NCBI GenBank assembly: GCA_900542155.1
Contig: UQMD01000010.1
Coordinates: 14,263-78,262 of the forward strand
Length of the DNA: 64,000 nt
Source: an uncultured Collinsella sp.
GTDB lineage: Bacteria > Actinomycetota > Coriobacteriia > Coriobacteriales > Coriobacteriaceae
Direction of reading: 5' to 3'
Shown here: one piece after another, positions 52,186-60,110 of the stretch
Position numbering within the stretch: position 1 is the stretch's first letter
How the letters are laid out: the number at the start of each line of letters is the position of its first letter
Position numbers and translations under genes: made by a program
The notes under the pieces: generated by a model
What the model was told of the DNA's origin: nothing
Databases searched by the model: none
What the model saw: only the letters and a program-made list of their open reading frames with translations

Positions 52186-52408
52186 GCCACCAACAAATTT
52201 CGAGTTATTCGGCCTGTCGGAGGTCGTTAAATGGCTAAAGATGCCCTCTCGGGAACATTCATGCCTCTAATGGTGTTTGATTCGGTGACGTAAGTGCGCA
52301 AATGGGCATGTATACGCTCAAATGAGGACAAAAACCCTCAGATAATCCCGGCGGTGCATTTATACAGAACCAGTAGCGTGGCCGAATAACTCGAAAAATG
52401 TAGGTGGC
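52186..52408. mobile_element. MITE-like element with 29-bp terminal inverted repeats
   Basis: The ends 52186-52214 and 52380-52408 are inverted copies matching at 26 of 29 positions (outermost GCCACC/GGTGGC, innermost 17 bp perfect including CGAGTTATTCGGCC). The 165-bp interior has no transposase, only a 20-codon open frame at 52231-52293 with GGAGG upstream. No clear target duplication is seen. It may instead be a structured RNA. Confidence 0.55.
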
Positions 52409-52420
52409 AGTTCGGCGACA

Positions 52421-52465
52421 AGCTCGGGTATGGCAAAGGAACTGTTCCTTCGACATACCCGAGCT
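52421..52465. repeat. Two-tier hairpin
   Basis: AGCTCGGGTATG pairs with CATACCCGAGCT, and inside it AAGGAAC pairs with GTTCCTT, with three-base internal loops on each side. It lies 50 bp before the toxin promoter. Confidence 0.75.
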
Positions 52466-52497
52466 CCGATCTTCTGAAATGCGAACAAACATTCGCA

Positions 52498-52521
52498 TAT
52501 CTAACTGCGCTTTGATAGAAT
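52498..52521 (+). promoter_or_regulatory. Promoter of the toxin mRNA
   Basis: A -10 box TAGAAT at 52516-52521 is followed by TCGGTGTCG, the same order as in the convergent promoter at 52780. A weak -35 (TTCGCA, about 52492) lies 18 bases upstream. Confidence 0.55.
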
Positions 52522-52550
52522 CGGTGTCGTTGACGGCAGTTCCATGTGCC

Positions 52551-52585
52551 GGGCAGCGCCCTCCATTTGATGGGAGGTGATGCCC
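52551..52585 (+). promoter_or_regulatory. Hairpin masking the toxin ribosome binding site
   Basis: GGGCA pairs with TGCCC, and CCTCCAT pairs with ATGGGAGG with one bulged G. The ribosome binding site GGGAGG is thus buried in a stem ending at the start codon, as in many type I toxin mRNAs. Confidence 0.7.
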
Positions 52586-52711
52586 ATGACCGATTTGATT
52601 GATTTCGTGAGACTTCTGACCGCTTTGGTCTCGTTCTTCACGGCGCTTGTCGGCCTTTCCGAGGCACTCAAGCAGCGTTCGAAGCGCAACAGAAGGGGTC
52701 GCCGCCGCTAA
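52586..52711 (+). CDS. 41-aa membrane peptide, probable type I toxin (Fst/holin-like)
   Basis: A short ORF with ribosome binding site GGGAGGTGATG 4 bases before ATG. Residues 3-24 form one hydrophobic segment (LIDFVRLLTALVSFFTALVGL). It is followed by a strongly basic tail (KQRSKRNRRGRRR). This is the build of Fst/Ldr and holin-like type I toxins, which depolarise the membrane. The context supports this: a leader hairpin hides the ribosome binding site, an opposing promoter lies downstream, and a hairpin terminator sits at the stop codon shared by both directions. The sequence does not match a named toxin that I can recall. Confidence 0.7.
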   Translation: MTDLIDFVRLLTALVSFFTALVGLSEALKQRSKRNRRGRRR

Positions 52712-52723
52712 GGCGTTGACCCC
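52695..52723. terminator. Bidirectional hairpin at the end of the toxin gene
   Basis: GGGGTC pairs with GACCCC, with an inner GCC/GGC, covering the toxin stop codon. It can end the toxin mRNA on one strand and the antisense RNA on the other. Confidence 0.6.
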
Positions 52724-52775
52724 CTAATGCAAACAACGGCGCTGCCCAGCCAGCTACAACTTGGGCTGCCGTCGA
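52712..52775 (-). ncRNA. Putative antisense RNA to the toxin
   Basis: Transcription from the promoter at 52780-52808 would start near 52773 and run leftward to the shared hairpin, possibly further into the toxin gene. Its 5' part (ACGGCAG...GGGCAGCGCC) repeats the 5' part of the toxin mRNA in inverted orientation at DNA level. Length and function are inferred. Confidence 0.5.
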
Positions 52776-52779
52776 CACT

Positions 52780-52808
52780 ATTCTACCCACGAATGACATT
52801 TTGGACAA
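52780..52808 (-). promoter_or_regulatory. Convergent promoter for the antisense RNA
   Basis: On the minus strand TTGTCC, 17 bases, TAGAAT: a good sigma-70 promoter, better than the toxin's own, as expected for an excess of antitoxin RNA. Confidence 0.65.
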
Positions 52809-52839
52809 TCGGTAATGCCGCTCCAAAAGCCAGGCGGGT

Positions 52840-52867
52840 TGTGACAAAGGGACTGCCCCCTCGTCAC
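52840..52867. repeat. GGGACAG-family palindrome, variant, near 52.85 kb
   Basis: TGTGACAAAGGGACTG followed by GTCACA; outer arms TGTGAC and GTCACA pair. Same orientation as the copy at 52115, so the pair brackets about 700 bp holding the MITE-like element and the toxin locus. Confidence 0.65.
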
Positions 52868-52890
52868 ATCCCAATTATTGCCTTTACGTG

Positions 52891-52938
52891 TTGATACACA
52901 CGGTGTGCAATAATACTCGCACTGTGCAATAGCGCACA
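52891..52938 (+). promoter_or_regulatory. Repeated boxes upstream of the TetR gene
   Basis: TGTGCAATA occurs at 52904-52912 and 52923-52931 (19-bp period); the second is part of the dyad TGTGC-AATAG-CGCACA. A -35-like TTGATA is at 52891. These are probable autoregulatory sites. Confidence 0.5.
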
Positions 52939-52960
52939 GGCTGAGTAACAAGGAGGACGC

Positions 52961-53671
52961 TTGTCCCAGCTCGAGAAATGCGATCGCCGGTCCCTTCGCT
53001 CGCAGCGTGCTCTTCGCCAGGCACTTGCCAGCGAGCTTGCCGAAAGCGGCGACCTTTCGCGCATTAATGTCGCGTCGCTCACCGAGCGCGCCGGCCTTAC
53101 GCGCCGCACGTTCTATTCGCACTACCGCGATATCCCCGACTTTATCAATCAAATCGAGGACGGCTTGCTGGCCGAGATCCGTGAGCGCATTGAGCTCATC
53201 ACCGCAGCTCAGCTGCCTGATCTCTATCACAACATCGATGAGCTCGAGCCGGCGCCCGGTTCGGTTGAGCTGCTGCGTTATCTTGCGGCCAACCGCGACT
53301 TAATCGGCGCGCTGCTGGGTCCGGGCGGCGACCAGGCCTTTATTAAAAGGATTATCGACACCGCGCGTGAGGCTGTGGTGCCGCGTGCGCAGACGGGCAT
53401 TTTGGGCCTGGCGCTGGGCACGTTCTTTGACTACTACGTCACCTACGTCGTGAGCGCCGAGGTCGGCATGATTCAGCGCTGGTTTGAGCGTGGGCTCACC
53501 GAATCGCCCGAGGCCATGGCGCGCATTATGACGGTGCTCGCTTTTGTGCGCCCCGGTGACCTGTATGGCCAACCCATCGATATCAACGTGCCGGAATACG
53601 GCATGAAGCTTTTGAATTTGCAGCTCGAGGACGCGGTCGACACCGCCGCAACCGTCGAGTCCAACAACTAA
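52961..53671 (+). CDS. TetR-family transcriptional regulator
   Basis: A 236-aa protein with a TTG start and AAGGAGG 5 bases upstream. The HTH lies at about 14-60 (RSQRALRQALASELAESGDLSRINVASLTERAGLTRRTFYSHYRDIPDF). The C-terminal domain has the DhaS-like/TetR_C_8 look (LLRYLAANRDLIGALLGPGGDQAFIKRI...). It lies 11 bp before the giant activase/dehydratase gene, so it very probably regulates that operon and itself. Confidence 0.92.
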   Translation: MSQLEKCDRRSLRSQRALRQALASELAESGDLSRINVASLTERAGLTRRTFYSHYRDIPDFINQIEDGLLAEIRERIELITAAQLPDLYHNIDELEPAPGSVELLRYLAANRDLIGALLGPGGDQAFIKRIIDTAREAVVPRAQTGILGLALGTFFDYYVTYVVSAEVGMIQRWFERGLTESPEAMARIMTVLAFVRPGDLYGQPIDINVPEYGMKLLNLQLEDAVDTAATVESNN

Positions 53672-53682
53672 GAGGAGAGACA

Positions 53683-56600
53683 ATGAGCAAACTCGTCGAG
53701 GGCATCAAGGACCGCATGGTTGCTGCCGCACGCGAGGCCGCGCCCGCCGTGGTGGACGCTGCGCAGAAGGCCGCGACCGCGGCAGCCGAGAAAGTTGCCG
53801 AGGCAGTTGCCGATGCCAAGAACGCGGCAGGGGAGGCGTCCGTCACTGGCGAGCCCGCTACCGCCGCTGAGCCCGTAGCCGCCTCCCACGCCCCCGAAGG
53901 TGCAATCTTCAACCCCGAGAACGCTCGTGGCAACCTGCACCTGGGCATCGACGTGGGCTCCACCACCGTTAAGCTCGCCGTGCTCAACGACGACAACCAG
54001 ATCGTCTACGCCAAGTACCAGCGCCATCACACCGACGTCCGTGCCTGCGCCCGCGACCTGTTCGAGGGCGCTGCGACCGTGCTGCCGACGGCCCAGATGA
54101 CCTGCGCCATTACCGGATCGGGCGGCTTGCTGCTGTCCCAGTGGCTCGACCTGGAGTTTGTCCAGGAGGTCATCGCCAGCAAGCGCGCCGTCGAGACCCT
54201 TATCCCCGCCACCGATGTCGCCATCGAGCTGGGCGGCGAGGACGCCAAGATCATCTACTTCGATAACGGCATCGAGCAGCGCATGAACGGCACCTGCGCC
54301 GGCGGCACGGGCGCGTTCATCGATCAGATGGCCACTCTGCTGCACACCGACGCGAGCGGCCTCAACGAGCTCGCGGCCAACGCCACCACCATCTATCCCA
54401 TTGCCAGCCGCTGCGGCGTCTTTGCCAAGACCGATGTTCAGCCGCTGCTCAACGAAGGCGCTCGCCCCGAGGACGTGGCCGCCTCCATTTTCCAGGCCGT
54501 CGTGACCCAGGCCATCTCGGGCCTGGCGTGCGGCCGCCCCATCCGCGGTAACGTCGCCTTCCTGGGCGGCCCGCTGCAGTATCTCTCCGAGCTGCGCCAC
54601 CGCTTCTACCTCACGCTCAACCTGGACGAGGAGCACCGCATCGTGCCCCAAAACGCGCACCTGTTTGTGGCGAGCGGTGCCGCCATGGCGCACGAGTCCA
54701 GCAAGCTCAGCACGTTCCCGCAGCTCATCGAGGCCATCGATAGCCTCGGCGACACGCAGGGTGCCGAGGTCGAGCGCTTGGACCCGCTCTTTGCCACCGA
54801 CGAGGACTTTGCTGAGTTCAAGAACCGCCACGACACCGAGGTCGTCCCCAAGGGCAAGCTCGACGGCTACACCGGACGCGTGTTCATCGGCATCGACGCC
54901 GGCTCCACCACCATGAAGGCCGCGCTCGTGGGCGAGGACGGCCAGCTGTTGCACACCTGGTACGGCAACAACAATGGCGACATCCTGGGCACGGCCAAGG
55001 TCATCATGGCCGATTTCTACAACCACATCCCTGCCGGCTGCACCATCGGCCACGTGACTACCACGGGTTACGGCGAGGCGCTGCTCATCGAGGCGCTCAA
55101 GGCCGACTCCGGCGAGATCGAGACCGTTGCGCACCTGCGCGGCGCCAAGGCATTCCTGCCCGGCGTCGAGTTCATTCTGGACATTGGCGGCCAGGACATG
55201 AAGTGCCTGCGCGTCAAGGACGGTGTCATCGAGCACATCATGCTCAACGAGGCCTGCTCGTCGGGCTGCGGCAGCTTTATCGAGAGTTTCGCTGTCTCCA
55301 TGAACATGGACGTGCGCGCGTTCGCCGACGCCGCCATCCATGCCAAGGCCCCCGTCGACCTGGGCAGCCGCTGCACGGTCTTTATGAACTCGCGCGTCAA
55401 GCAGGCGCAAAAGGAAGGCGCCACGGTGGGTGACATCGCGGCCGGCCTGTCCTATTCCGTCATCAAGAATGCCCTGTTCAAGGTCATTAAGCTGCGCGAC
55501 CCCAAGGAGATCGGCAGTCAGGTGATCGTCCAGGGCGGCACCTTTATGTCCGATGCCACGCTGCGTGCGTTTGAGCAGCTCACCGGCGTTCACGCCGTGC
55601 GCCCCGACATCGCCGGCTGCATGGGCGCCTACGGTGCGGCCCTGCTCGCCCGCGATCGCGCCGGCGCCGATGGCACCTCGACCATTCTTTCTGCCGAGGA
55701 CATCGCGCACCTCACCGTGACGCAAAAGCATGTCCGCTGCGGCCGTTGCTCCAACAACTGCCAGCTCACCGTCAACGACTTTGGCGGCGGCAGGCGCTTC
55801 ATTACCGGTAACCGCTGCGAGAAGGGTGCCGGCCACAAAAAGCAAAAGACCGAAGCCCCCAACCTCTTCAAAAAGAAAAACGAGCTGCTGTTTAACCGCG
55901 AGGTGCTGAGCCCCGACGAGGCCCCGCGCGGCACCGTGGGTATCCCGCGCGCACTCAACATGTACGAGAACTACCCCTTCTGGCACGCGTTCTTTACGCG
56001 CCTGGGCTTTAGCGTGCAGCTGTCCGACCAGTCGAGCAAGAAGACCTACCAGGCGGGCATCGAGTCCATGCCGTCCGAGAGCGTGTGCTATCCGGCCAAG
56101 ATGAGCCACGGCCACGTGATGAATCTCATCGACCGCGATGTCGACTTCATCTGGATGCCGTGCGTGCGCTGGGAGCGCAAGGAGGATCCGACGGCTGGCA
56201 ACTGCTATAACTGCCCCATCGTCATGAGCTACCCCACGGCGTTGGCACTCAACATCGACGAGATCCGCGAGCAGAACATCGAGTTCCTGTATCCGTTTGT
56301 GCCCTATCACGACAAGACCGAGCTCAAGCGCCGTCTGTATCAGGTGCTCGCCGTCGACCGTGTGGCCGATGCGCAAGCCGGTCGCGGTCGCGTGCGTGGG
56401 CCCAAGATCACGCGCTCCGAGGTCGATGCCGCTGTCAACGCTGCCTTTGAGGCCGATGCGCGTTTCCATGAGGACATCCAGACCATGGGCGAGGAGGCTC
56501 TTAAGTGGGTCGAGGACCACGGTGGCCACGGCATTGTGCTCGCCGGCCGCCCCTACCATAACGACCCCGAGATCAACCATGCCCTGCCCGAGCTTATCTC

Positions 56601-58464
56601 GAGCTTTGGCTTTGCGGTCTTTACCGAGGATTCGCTCGCGCACCTGGTAAAGCCTGAGCGTCCGATTCGCGTCGTCGACCAGTGGATGTACCACAGCCGC
56701 CTGTATGCCGTCGCCCGTTTTGTGACGATGCGCAACGACCTGGACCTGATCCAGCTCAATTCCTTCGGCTGTGGCCTGGACGCTCTGACCACCGACCAGG
56801 TGCAGGAAATCCTTGAGGCCAGCGGCAAGATCTACACCGTGCTCAAGATCGACGAGGTGTCCAACCTGGGCGCTGCGCGCATCCGCATCCGCTCGCTCAT
56901 GGCGGCGCTCAAGGACCAGGAGGCCGAGCGCTTGGCCGAGGCTACGGCAGCGGGCGAGGCCTACGAGCAGGGCGACGCCGCGCCGGTGGCACCCTCCATG
57001 GATGCTCCCGCATTCGCGAGCCGCAAGTACACGTTCGAGGCGCAGCGTGAGAGCGCCTCGACCGCATGGCCCAAGGTGCCCTTTACCGAGCAGATGCGCG
57101 AGGAGGGTTACACCATCCTGTGCCCGCAGATGGCGCCGATCCACTTTGACCTGGTCAAAGAGGTGTTCCGCGGTGCCGGCTACAACCTGGAGCTGCTGCC
57201 CTCGACCGATCACGATGCCGTCGAGGCCGGTCTGCGCTATGTGAACAACGACATCTGCTATCCGTCGATCCTGGTGACGGGTCAGATCATGGAGGCCATC
57301 GAGAGCGGTCGGTACGACCTGTCCAAGACAGCCGTGGTCATCAGCCAGACCGGCGGTGGCTGCCGTGCCACCAACTACATCGCGCTTATCCGCAAGGCCC
57401 TGCGCGAGAGCGGCCACCCCGAGATTCCGGTGATCTCGCTTTCGGCCGTGGCGCTGGGCGAGGACAACCCCGGCTTTAAGATTACGCCGGCGCTGCTTAA
57501 GCAGGCAGTCTACGCGGTGCTCTTTGGCGACGTGATGATGCAGATGCTCTATCGTTGCCGCCCGTACGAGGCAACGCCCGGTGCGGCGAACGCACTCTAC
57601 GAGGAGTACATGGCGCGCGCCCGCAAGCTGGCGCCCAAGTTCAACAGGCATAACTACACCAAGCTTGCTCGCGAGGCCATCCGCGCGTTCGACACTATGC
57701 CGCTCGTGGGCGAGGGCACCAAGCCGCGCGTGGGCGTGGTCGGCGAGATCCTGGTCAAGTTCCATCCCACGGCCAACAACCACGTGGTCGATGTCATCGA
57801 GCGCGAGGGCTGCGAGGCTGTGGTACCGGGTCTGCTCGACTTCTTCCTGTATTCCATGAGCAACGCCGAGCTGCAGAAGGACGAGCTGGGTAGCTCTGCT
57901 ACAACGCGTGCGGGCATGCAAGCGCTCATCAAGCTTGTGGACTGGATGCGCACGCCGGTGGAGGAGATGCTCGAGAAGTCCCGTCGCTTTGAGGCGCCCG
58001 AGCGCATCGGTACCATGGCCGACAAGGCCCGTACGGTGCTTTCGGTGTGCAACAACATGGGCGAGGGCTGGCTGCTCACGGCCGAGATGCTCGACCTCAT
58101 CGACCATGGCGCGCCCAACATCATCTGCACGCAGCCCTTCGCGTGCCTGCCCAACCACGTGGTGGGCAAGGCCGTGATCAAGGAGCTGCGCCGCCAGCAC
58201 CCCGAGAGCAACATCGTCGCGGTTGACTACGACCCCGGTGCATCCGAGGTCAACCAGCTCAACCGCATCAAGCTCATGATCAGCGTGGCCAAAGAAAACA
58301 TGCGCGCCGGCAAGGGCTTTAAGCTCGAGAAGGTGGCGCCGCTCGCGATGGACGAGGTCACCGGCCAGATGCGTGCCCACGACGGCTGCGCGAACTGCGG
58401 ACCGGCCAGCGAGGAGGCCGTGGCATCGGTCGCTGAGCGCCTGGGACGCGGCATTAAGAAGTAA
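53683..58464 (+). CDS. Giant 2-hydroxyacyl-CoA dehydratase activase/dehydratase fusion
   Basis: A 1593-aa cytosolic protein. Residues 1-80 are an Ala/Val-rich helical extension. Two ASKHA ATPase (BcrA/BadF) domains follow, starting about 84 (LGIDVGSTTVKLAVLND; CAGGTGAFIDQ) and about 399 (IGIDAGSTTMKAALVGE; EACSSGCGSFIE); the cysteines of the second fit the bridging [4Fe-4S] cluster. Near 685 is CGRCSNNCQLTV with a further Cys, a probable metal site. From about 750 the DUF2229 region begins (VGIPRALNMYENYPFWHAFF), and from about 1140 a dehydratase-like domain (ILCPQMAPIHFDLVKEVF; DICYPSILVTGQ). The final motif is CANCGPASEEA near 1569. The family name implies ATP-driven electron injection into a radical dehydratase; the true substrate of these giant forms is unknown. 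AGAGGAG precedes ATG. Confidence 0.92.
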   Translation: MSKLVEGIKDRMVAAAREAAPAVVDAAQKAATAAAEKVAEAVADAKNAAGEASVTGEPATAAEPVAASHAPEGAIFNPENARGNLHLGIDVGSTTVKLAVLNDDNQIVYAKYQRHHTDVRACARDLFEGAATVLPTAQMTCAITGSGGLLLSQWLDLEFVQEVIASKRAVETLIPATDVAIELGGEDAKIIYFDNGIEQRMNGTCAGGTGAFIDQMATLLHTDASGLNELAANATTIYPIASRCGVFAKTDVQPLLNEGARPEDVAASIFQAVVTQAISGLACGRPIRGNVAFLGGPLQYLSELRHRFYLTLNLDEEHRIVPQNAHLFVASGAAMAHESSKLSTFPQLIEAIDSLGDTQGAEVERLDPLFATDEDFAEFKNRHDTEVVPKGKLDGYTGRVFIGIDAGSTTMKAALVGEDGQLLHTWYGNNNGDILGTAKVIMADFYNHIPAGCTIGHVTTTGYGEALLIEALKADSGEIETVAHLRGAKAFLPGVEFILDIGGQDMKCLRVKDGVIEHIMLNEACSSGCGSFIESFAVSMNMDVRAFADAAIHAKAPVDLGSRCTVFMNSRVKQAQKEGATVGDIAAGLSYSVIKNALFKVIKLRDPKEIGSQVIVQGGTFMSDATLRAFEQLTGVHAVRPDIAGCMGAYGAALLARDRAGADGTSTILSAEDIAHLTVTQKHVRCGRCSNNCQLTVNDFGGGRRFITGNRCEKGAGHKKQKTEAPNLFKKKNELLFNREVLSPDEAPRGTVGIPRALNMYENYPFWHAFFTRLGFSVQLSDQSSKKTYQAGIESMPSESVCYPAKMSHGHVMNLIDRDVDFIWMPCVRWERKEDPTAGNCYNCPIVMSYPTALALNIDEIREQNIEFLYPFVPYHDKTELKRRLYQVLAVDRVADAQAGRGRVRGPKITRSEVDAAVNAAFEADARFHEDIQTMGEEALKWVEDHGGHGIVLAGRPYHNDPEINHALPELISSFGFAVFTEDSLAHLVKPERPIRVVDQWMYHSRLYAVARFVTMRNDLDLIQLNSFGCGLDALTTDQVQEILEASGKIYTVLKIDEVSNLGAARIRIRSLMAALKDQEAERLAEATAAGEAYEQGDAAPVAPSMDAPAFASRKYTFEAQRESASTAWPKVPFTEQMREEGYTILCPQMAPIHFDLVKEVFRGAGYNLELLPSTDHDAVEAGLRYVNNDICYPSILVTGQIMEAIESGRYDLSKTAVVISQTGGGCRATNYIALIRKALRESGHPEIPVISLSAVALGEDNPGFKITPALLKQAVYAVLFGDVMMQMLYRCRPYEATPGAANALYEEYMARARKLAPKFNRHNYTKLAREAIRAFDTMPLVGEGTKPRVGVVGEILVKFHPTANNHVVDVIEREGCEAVVPGLLDFFLYSMSNAELQKDELGSSATTRAGMQALIKLVDWMRTPVEEMLEKSRRFEAPERIGTMADKARTVLSVCNNMGEGWLLTAEMLDLIDHGAPNIICTQPFACLPNHVVGKAVIKELRRQHPESNIVAVDYDPGASEVNQLNRIKLMISVAKENMRAGKGFKLEKVAPLAMDEVTGQMRAHDGCANCGPASEEAVASVAERLGRGIKK

Positions 58465-58494
58465 ACGGCCCGCTTTGGGCTGGATATGAGACAA

Positions 58495-58530
58495 ACGGGT
58501 GGCAGCCGTGCCGGCTACCACCCGTTTTTG
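58495..58530 (+). terminator. Terminator of the activase/dehydratase gene
   Basis: ACGGGTGG-CA-GCC pairs with GGC-TA-CCACCCGT, followed by TTTTTG, 31 bases after the stop. Confidence 0.9.
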
Positions 58531-58880
58531 CTGGACATATGTTGCGTAAACGCCCCAACTATCACCCTTTGCGAACTTAGATTTCGGAAGTATGCGGCAA
58601 AATCTGAATAGGCCGAGCACACCGGATATGACAAAGCTCTGTACCTGCGGTTTTATTGGCGAAAATCAGGACGTGCTCAAGAGTTTCGGAATTTGCCGCA
58701 TACTTCCGAAAACGACGTCTCGGTGGCACCAAAAACTGCCCTCGGAACCCCTGAGATAATGAACATATGTAGCCGTTTGCCGCGAAATACCGCCCGTTTA
58801 TAGAACCCACCCCCAGCGCGCGTCATCCTTACGGTTGAATAAATACACATCTATGGAATTACGTAAGAGAGGGCCGTTCC
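58531..58880. other. 350-bp spacer holding a long inverted repeat
   Basis: No gene is recognised. The inverted repeat at 58582-58711 fills the centre. The remaining bases before the dehydrogenase gene presumably contain its promoter (an AT-rich run near 58836-58860). Confidence 0.6.
58582..58711. repeat. 130-bp inverted repeat with 20-bp perfect arms
   Basis: TTTCGGAAGTATGCGGCAAA (58582-58601) and TTTGCCGCATACTTCCGAAA (58692-58711). Inside it GAGCAC and GTGCTC also pair. The left arm plus the next 15 bases recur with four changes at 59877-59911. Confidence 0.85.
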
Positions 58881-59840
58881 ATGAGCTACAAGACCGTTTG
58901 TGTTGCCGGCGGCGGCGTGTTGGGAAGCCAGATTGCCTTTCAGGCTGCCTACTGCGGCTTTGATGTAACGATTTGGCTGCGCAGCGAGGGCAGCATCGGC
59001 CGCACCCAGCCCAAGATCGATCACGTGCGCAAGGAGTACATCGCGGCAATCGAGGGCATGGCGGACGGCACGGGCGAGTGGTGCGCCGGTATCGCCGATG
59101 GCACCCAGCCCTTCGACAAGGAAGCGGCGCTCGCCGCCGTCGAGCGTGCCTACTCCACACTCAAGCTGGAGCTCGATCTTGCCAAGGCCGTGGCCGACGC
59201 CGACCTGGTCATCGAGTCTATGGCCGAGGACACTCAGGCAAAAATCGACTTCTACAAGAAGCTCGCCCCGGTTCTGCCGCAAAAGACCGTCATCGTGACC
59301 AACTCATCCACGCTGCTGCCGAGCACCTTTGCCAAGTACACCGGCCGTCCCGAGAAGTACCTGTCGCTGCACTTTGCCAACTCCATCTGGAAGAACAACA
59401 TGACCGAGGTCATGGCACAGGACCAAACCGACAAGCGCTACTTCGACGAGCTCGTCGACTTTGCCAACGATATCCGTATGCTTGCCCTGCCCGTCAACAA
59501 GGAAAAGAACGGCTACCTGCTCAATTCCATGTTGGTGCCGTGGCTGCTTTCGGGCCTTGACCTGTATGTTTCGGGTGTGAGTGACCCCAAGAGCATCGAC
59601 CTTGCATGGACGCGGGGCACCGGCGCCCCCAAGGGCCCGTTCCGCGTATTCGACACGGTGGGTATCCAGACGGCCTACAACATCGTCATGCAGTATCAGA
59701 AGGTCCCGGGCCTGGTGAGCCCGCTGCTCAAGAAGATGATGATGCCCTACAACTTTAAGGCTATGGCATCCGTCCTCAAGAAAATGCTCGACGAAGGTAA
59801 GCTGGGCGAAAGCTCGGGCGAGGGCTTCTTCAAGTACTAA
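58881..59840 (+). CDS. 3-hydroxyacyl-CoA dehydrogenase
   Basis: A 319-aa NAD-dependent enzyme. The Rossmann motif is VAGGGVLGSQIAFQAAYCGFDV (residues 8-29). DADLVIESMAEDTQAKIDFYKKL and TVIVTNSSTLLPST follow. The catalytic His is in LSLHFANSIWKNNMTEV, where the family usually has HFFNP. The C-terminal domain (GYLLNSMLVPWL...) is present. FAN instead of FFNP makes it a divergent member. Together with the upstream acyl-CoA dehydratase-type gene it suggests hydroxyacyl-CoA chemistry, though a terminator separates them. AGAGAGGG precedes ATG. Confidence 0.9.
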   Translation: MSYKTVCVAGGGVLGSQIAFQAAYCGFDVTIWLRSEGSIGRTQPKIDHVRKEYIAAIEGMADGTGEWCAGIADGTQPFDKEAALAAVERAYSTLKLELDLAKAVADADLVIESMAEDTQAKIDFYKKLAPVLPQKTVIVTNSSTLLPSTFAKYTGRPEKYLSLHFANSIWKNNMTEVMAQDQTDKRYFDELVDFANDIRMLALPVNKEKNGYLLNSMLVPWLLSGLDLYVSGVSDPKSIDLAWTRGTGAPKGPFRVFDTVGIQTAYNIVMQYQKVPGLVSPLLKKMMMPYNFKAMASVLKKMLDEGKLGESSGEGFFKY

Positions 59841-59876
59841 AAATGATCTCTTGGGGGCGGAAGCGTTGAGGATCTA

Positions 59877-59911
59877 CGGTAGTATGCGACAAGATCTGAA
59901 TAGGTCGAGCA
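59877..59911. repeat. Partial copy of the 58582 repeat arm
   Basis: CGG(T)AGTATGCG(A)CAA(G)ATCTGAATAGG(T)CGAGCA, where the bracketed bases differ from 58585-58619: 31 of 35 identical. The matching right arm is not found, so this is a decayed copy. The two copies bracket the dehydrogenase gene. Confidence 0.75.
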
Positions 59912-60110
59912 AGAGCTGTAGCGCGCGTTGACGTTTGCCCAATAGAACGCAAAAATGCACCGTTCGCCGATACTCCTCTCGCGAGTGGTTGCCATATGGT
60001 TTGATGTTGGAAACATATGATTGCCGACAGGCCGTAGGTGACATTCGCCATGATATCGGAGGTACCAAGTATGTTTCGTGCTCCGTTAAACAAGTATCGG
60101 GCTGGCTGAC

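Noticed and set aside
52231..52293. A 20-codon ORF (MAKDALSGTF...) with GGAGG upstream inside the MITE-like element
   Set aside because: Initiation signals are fair, but the peptide has no recognisable feature and sits between terminal inverted repeats; not enough to call a gene.
53668..58620. A 1650-codon open frame on the minus strand
   Set aside because: It is the antisense shadow of the activase/dehydratase gene, produced by high GC and biased third positions. Its translation is Ala/Arg/His/Leu-rich with no domain, and it lacks initiation signals.
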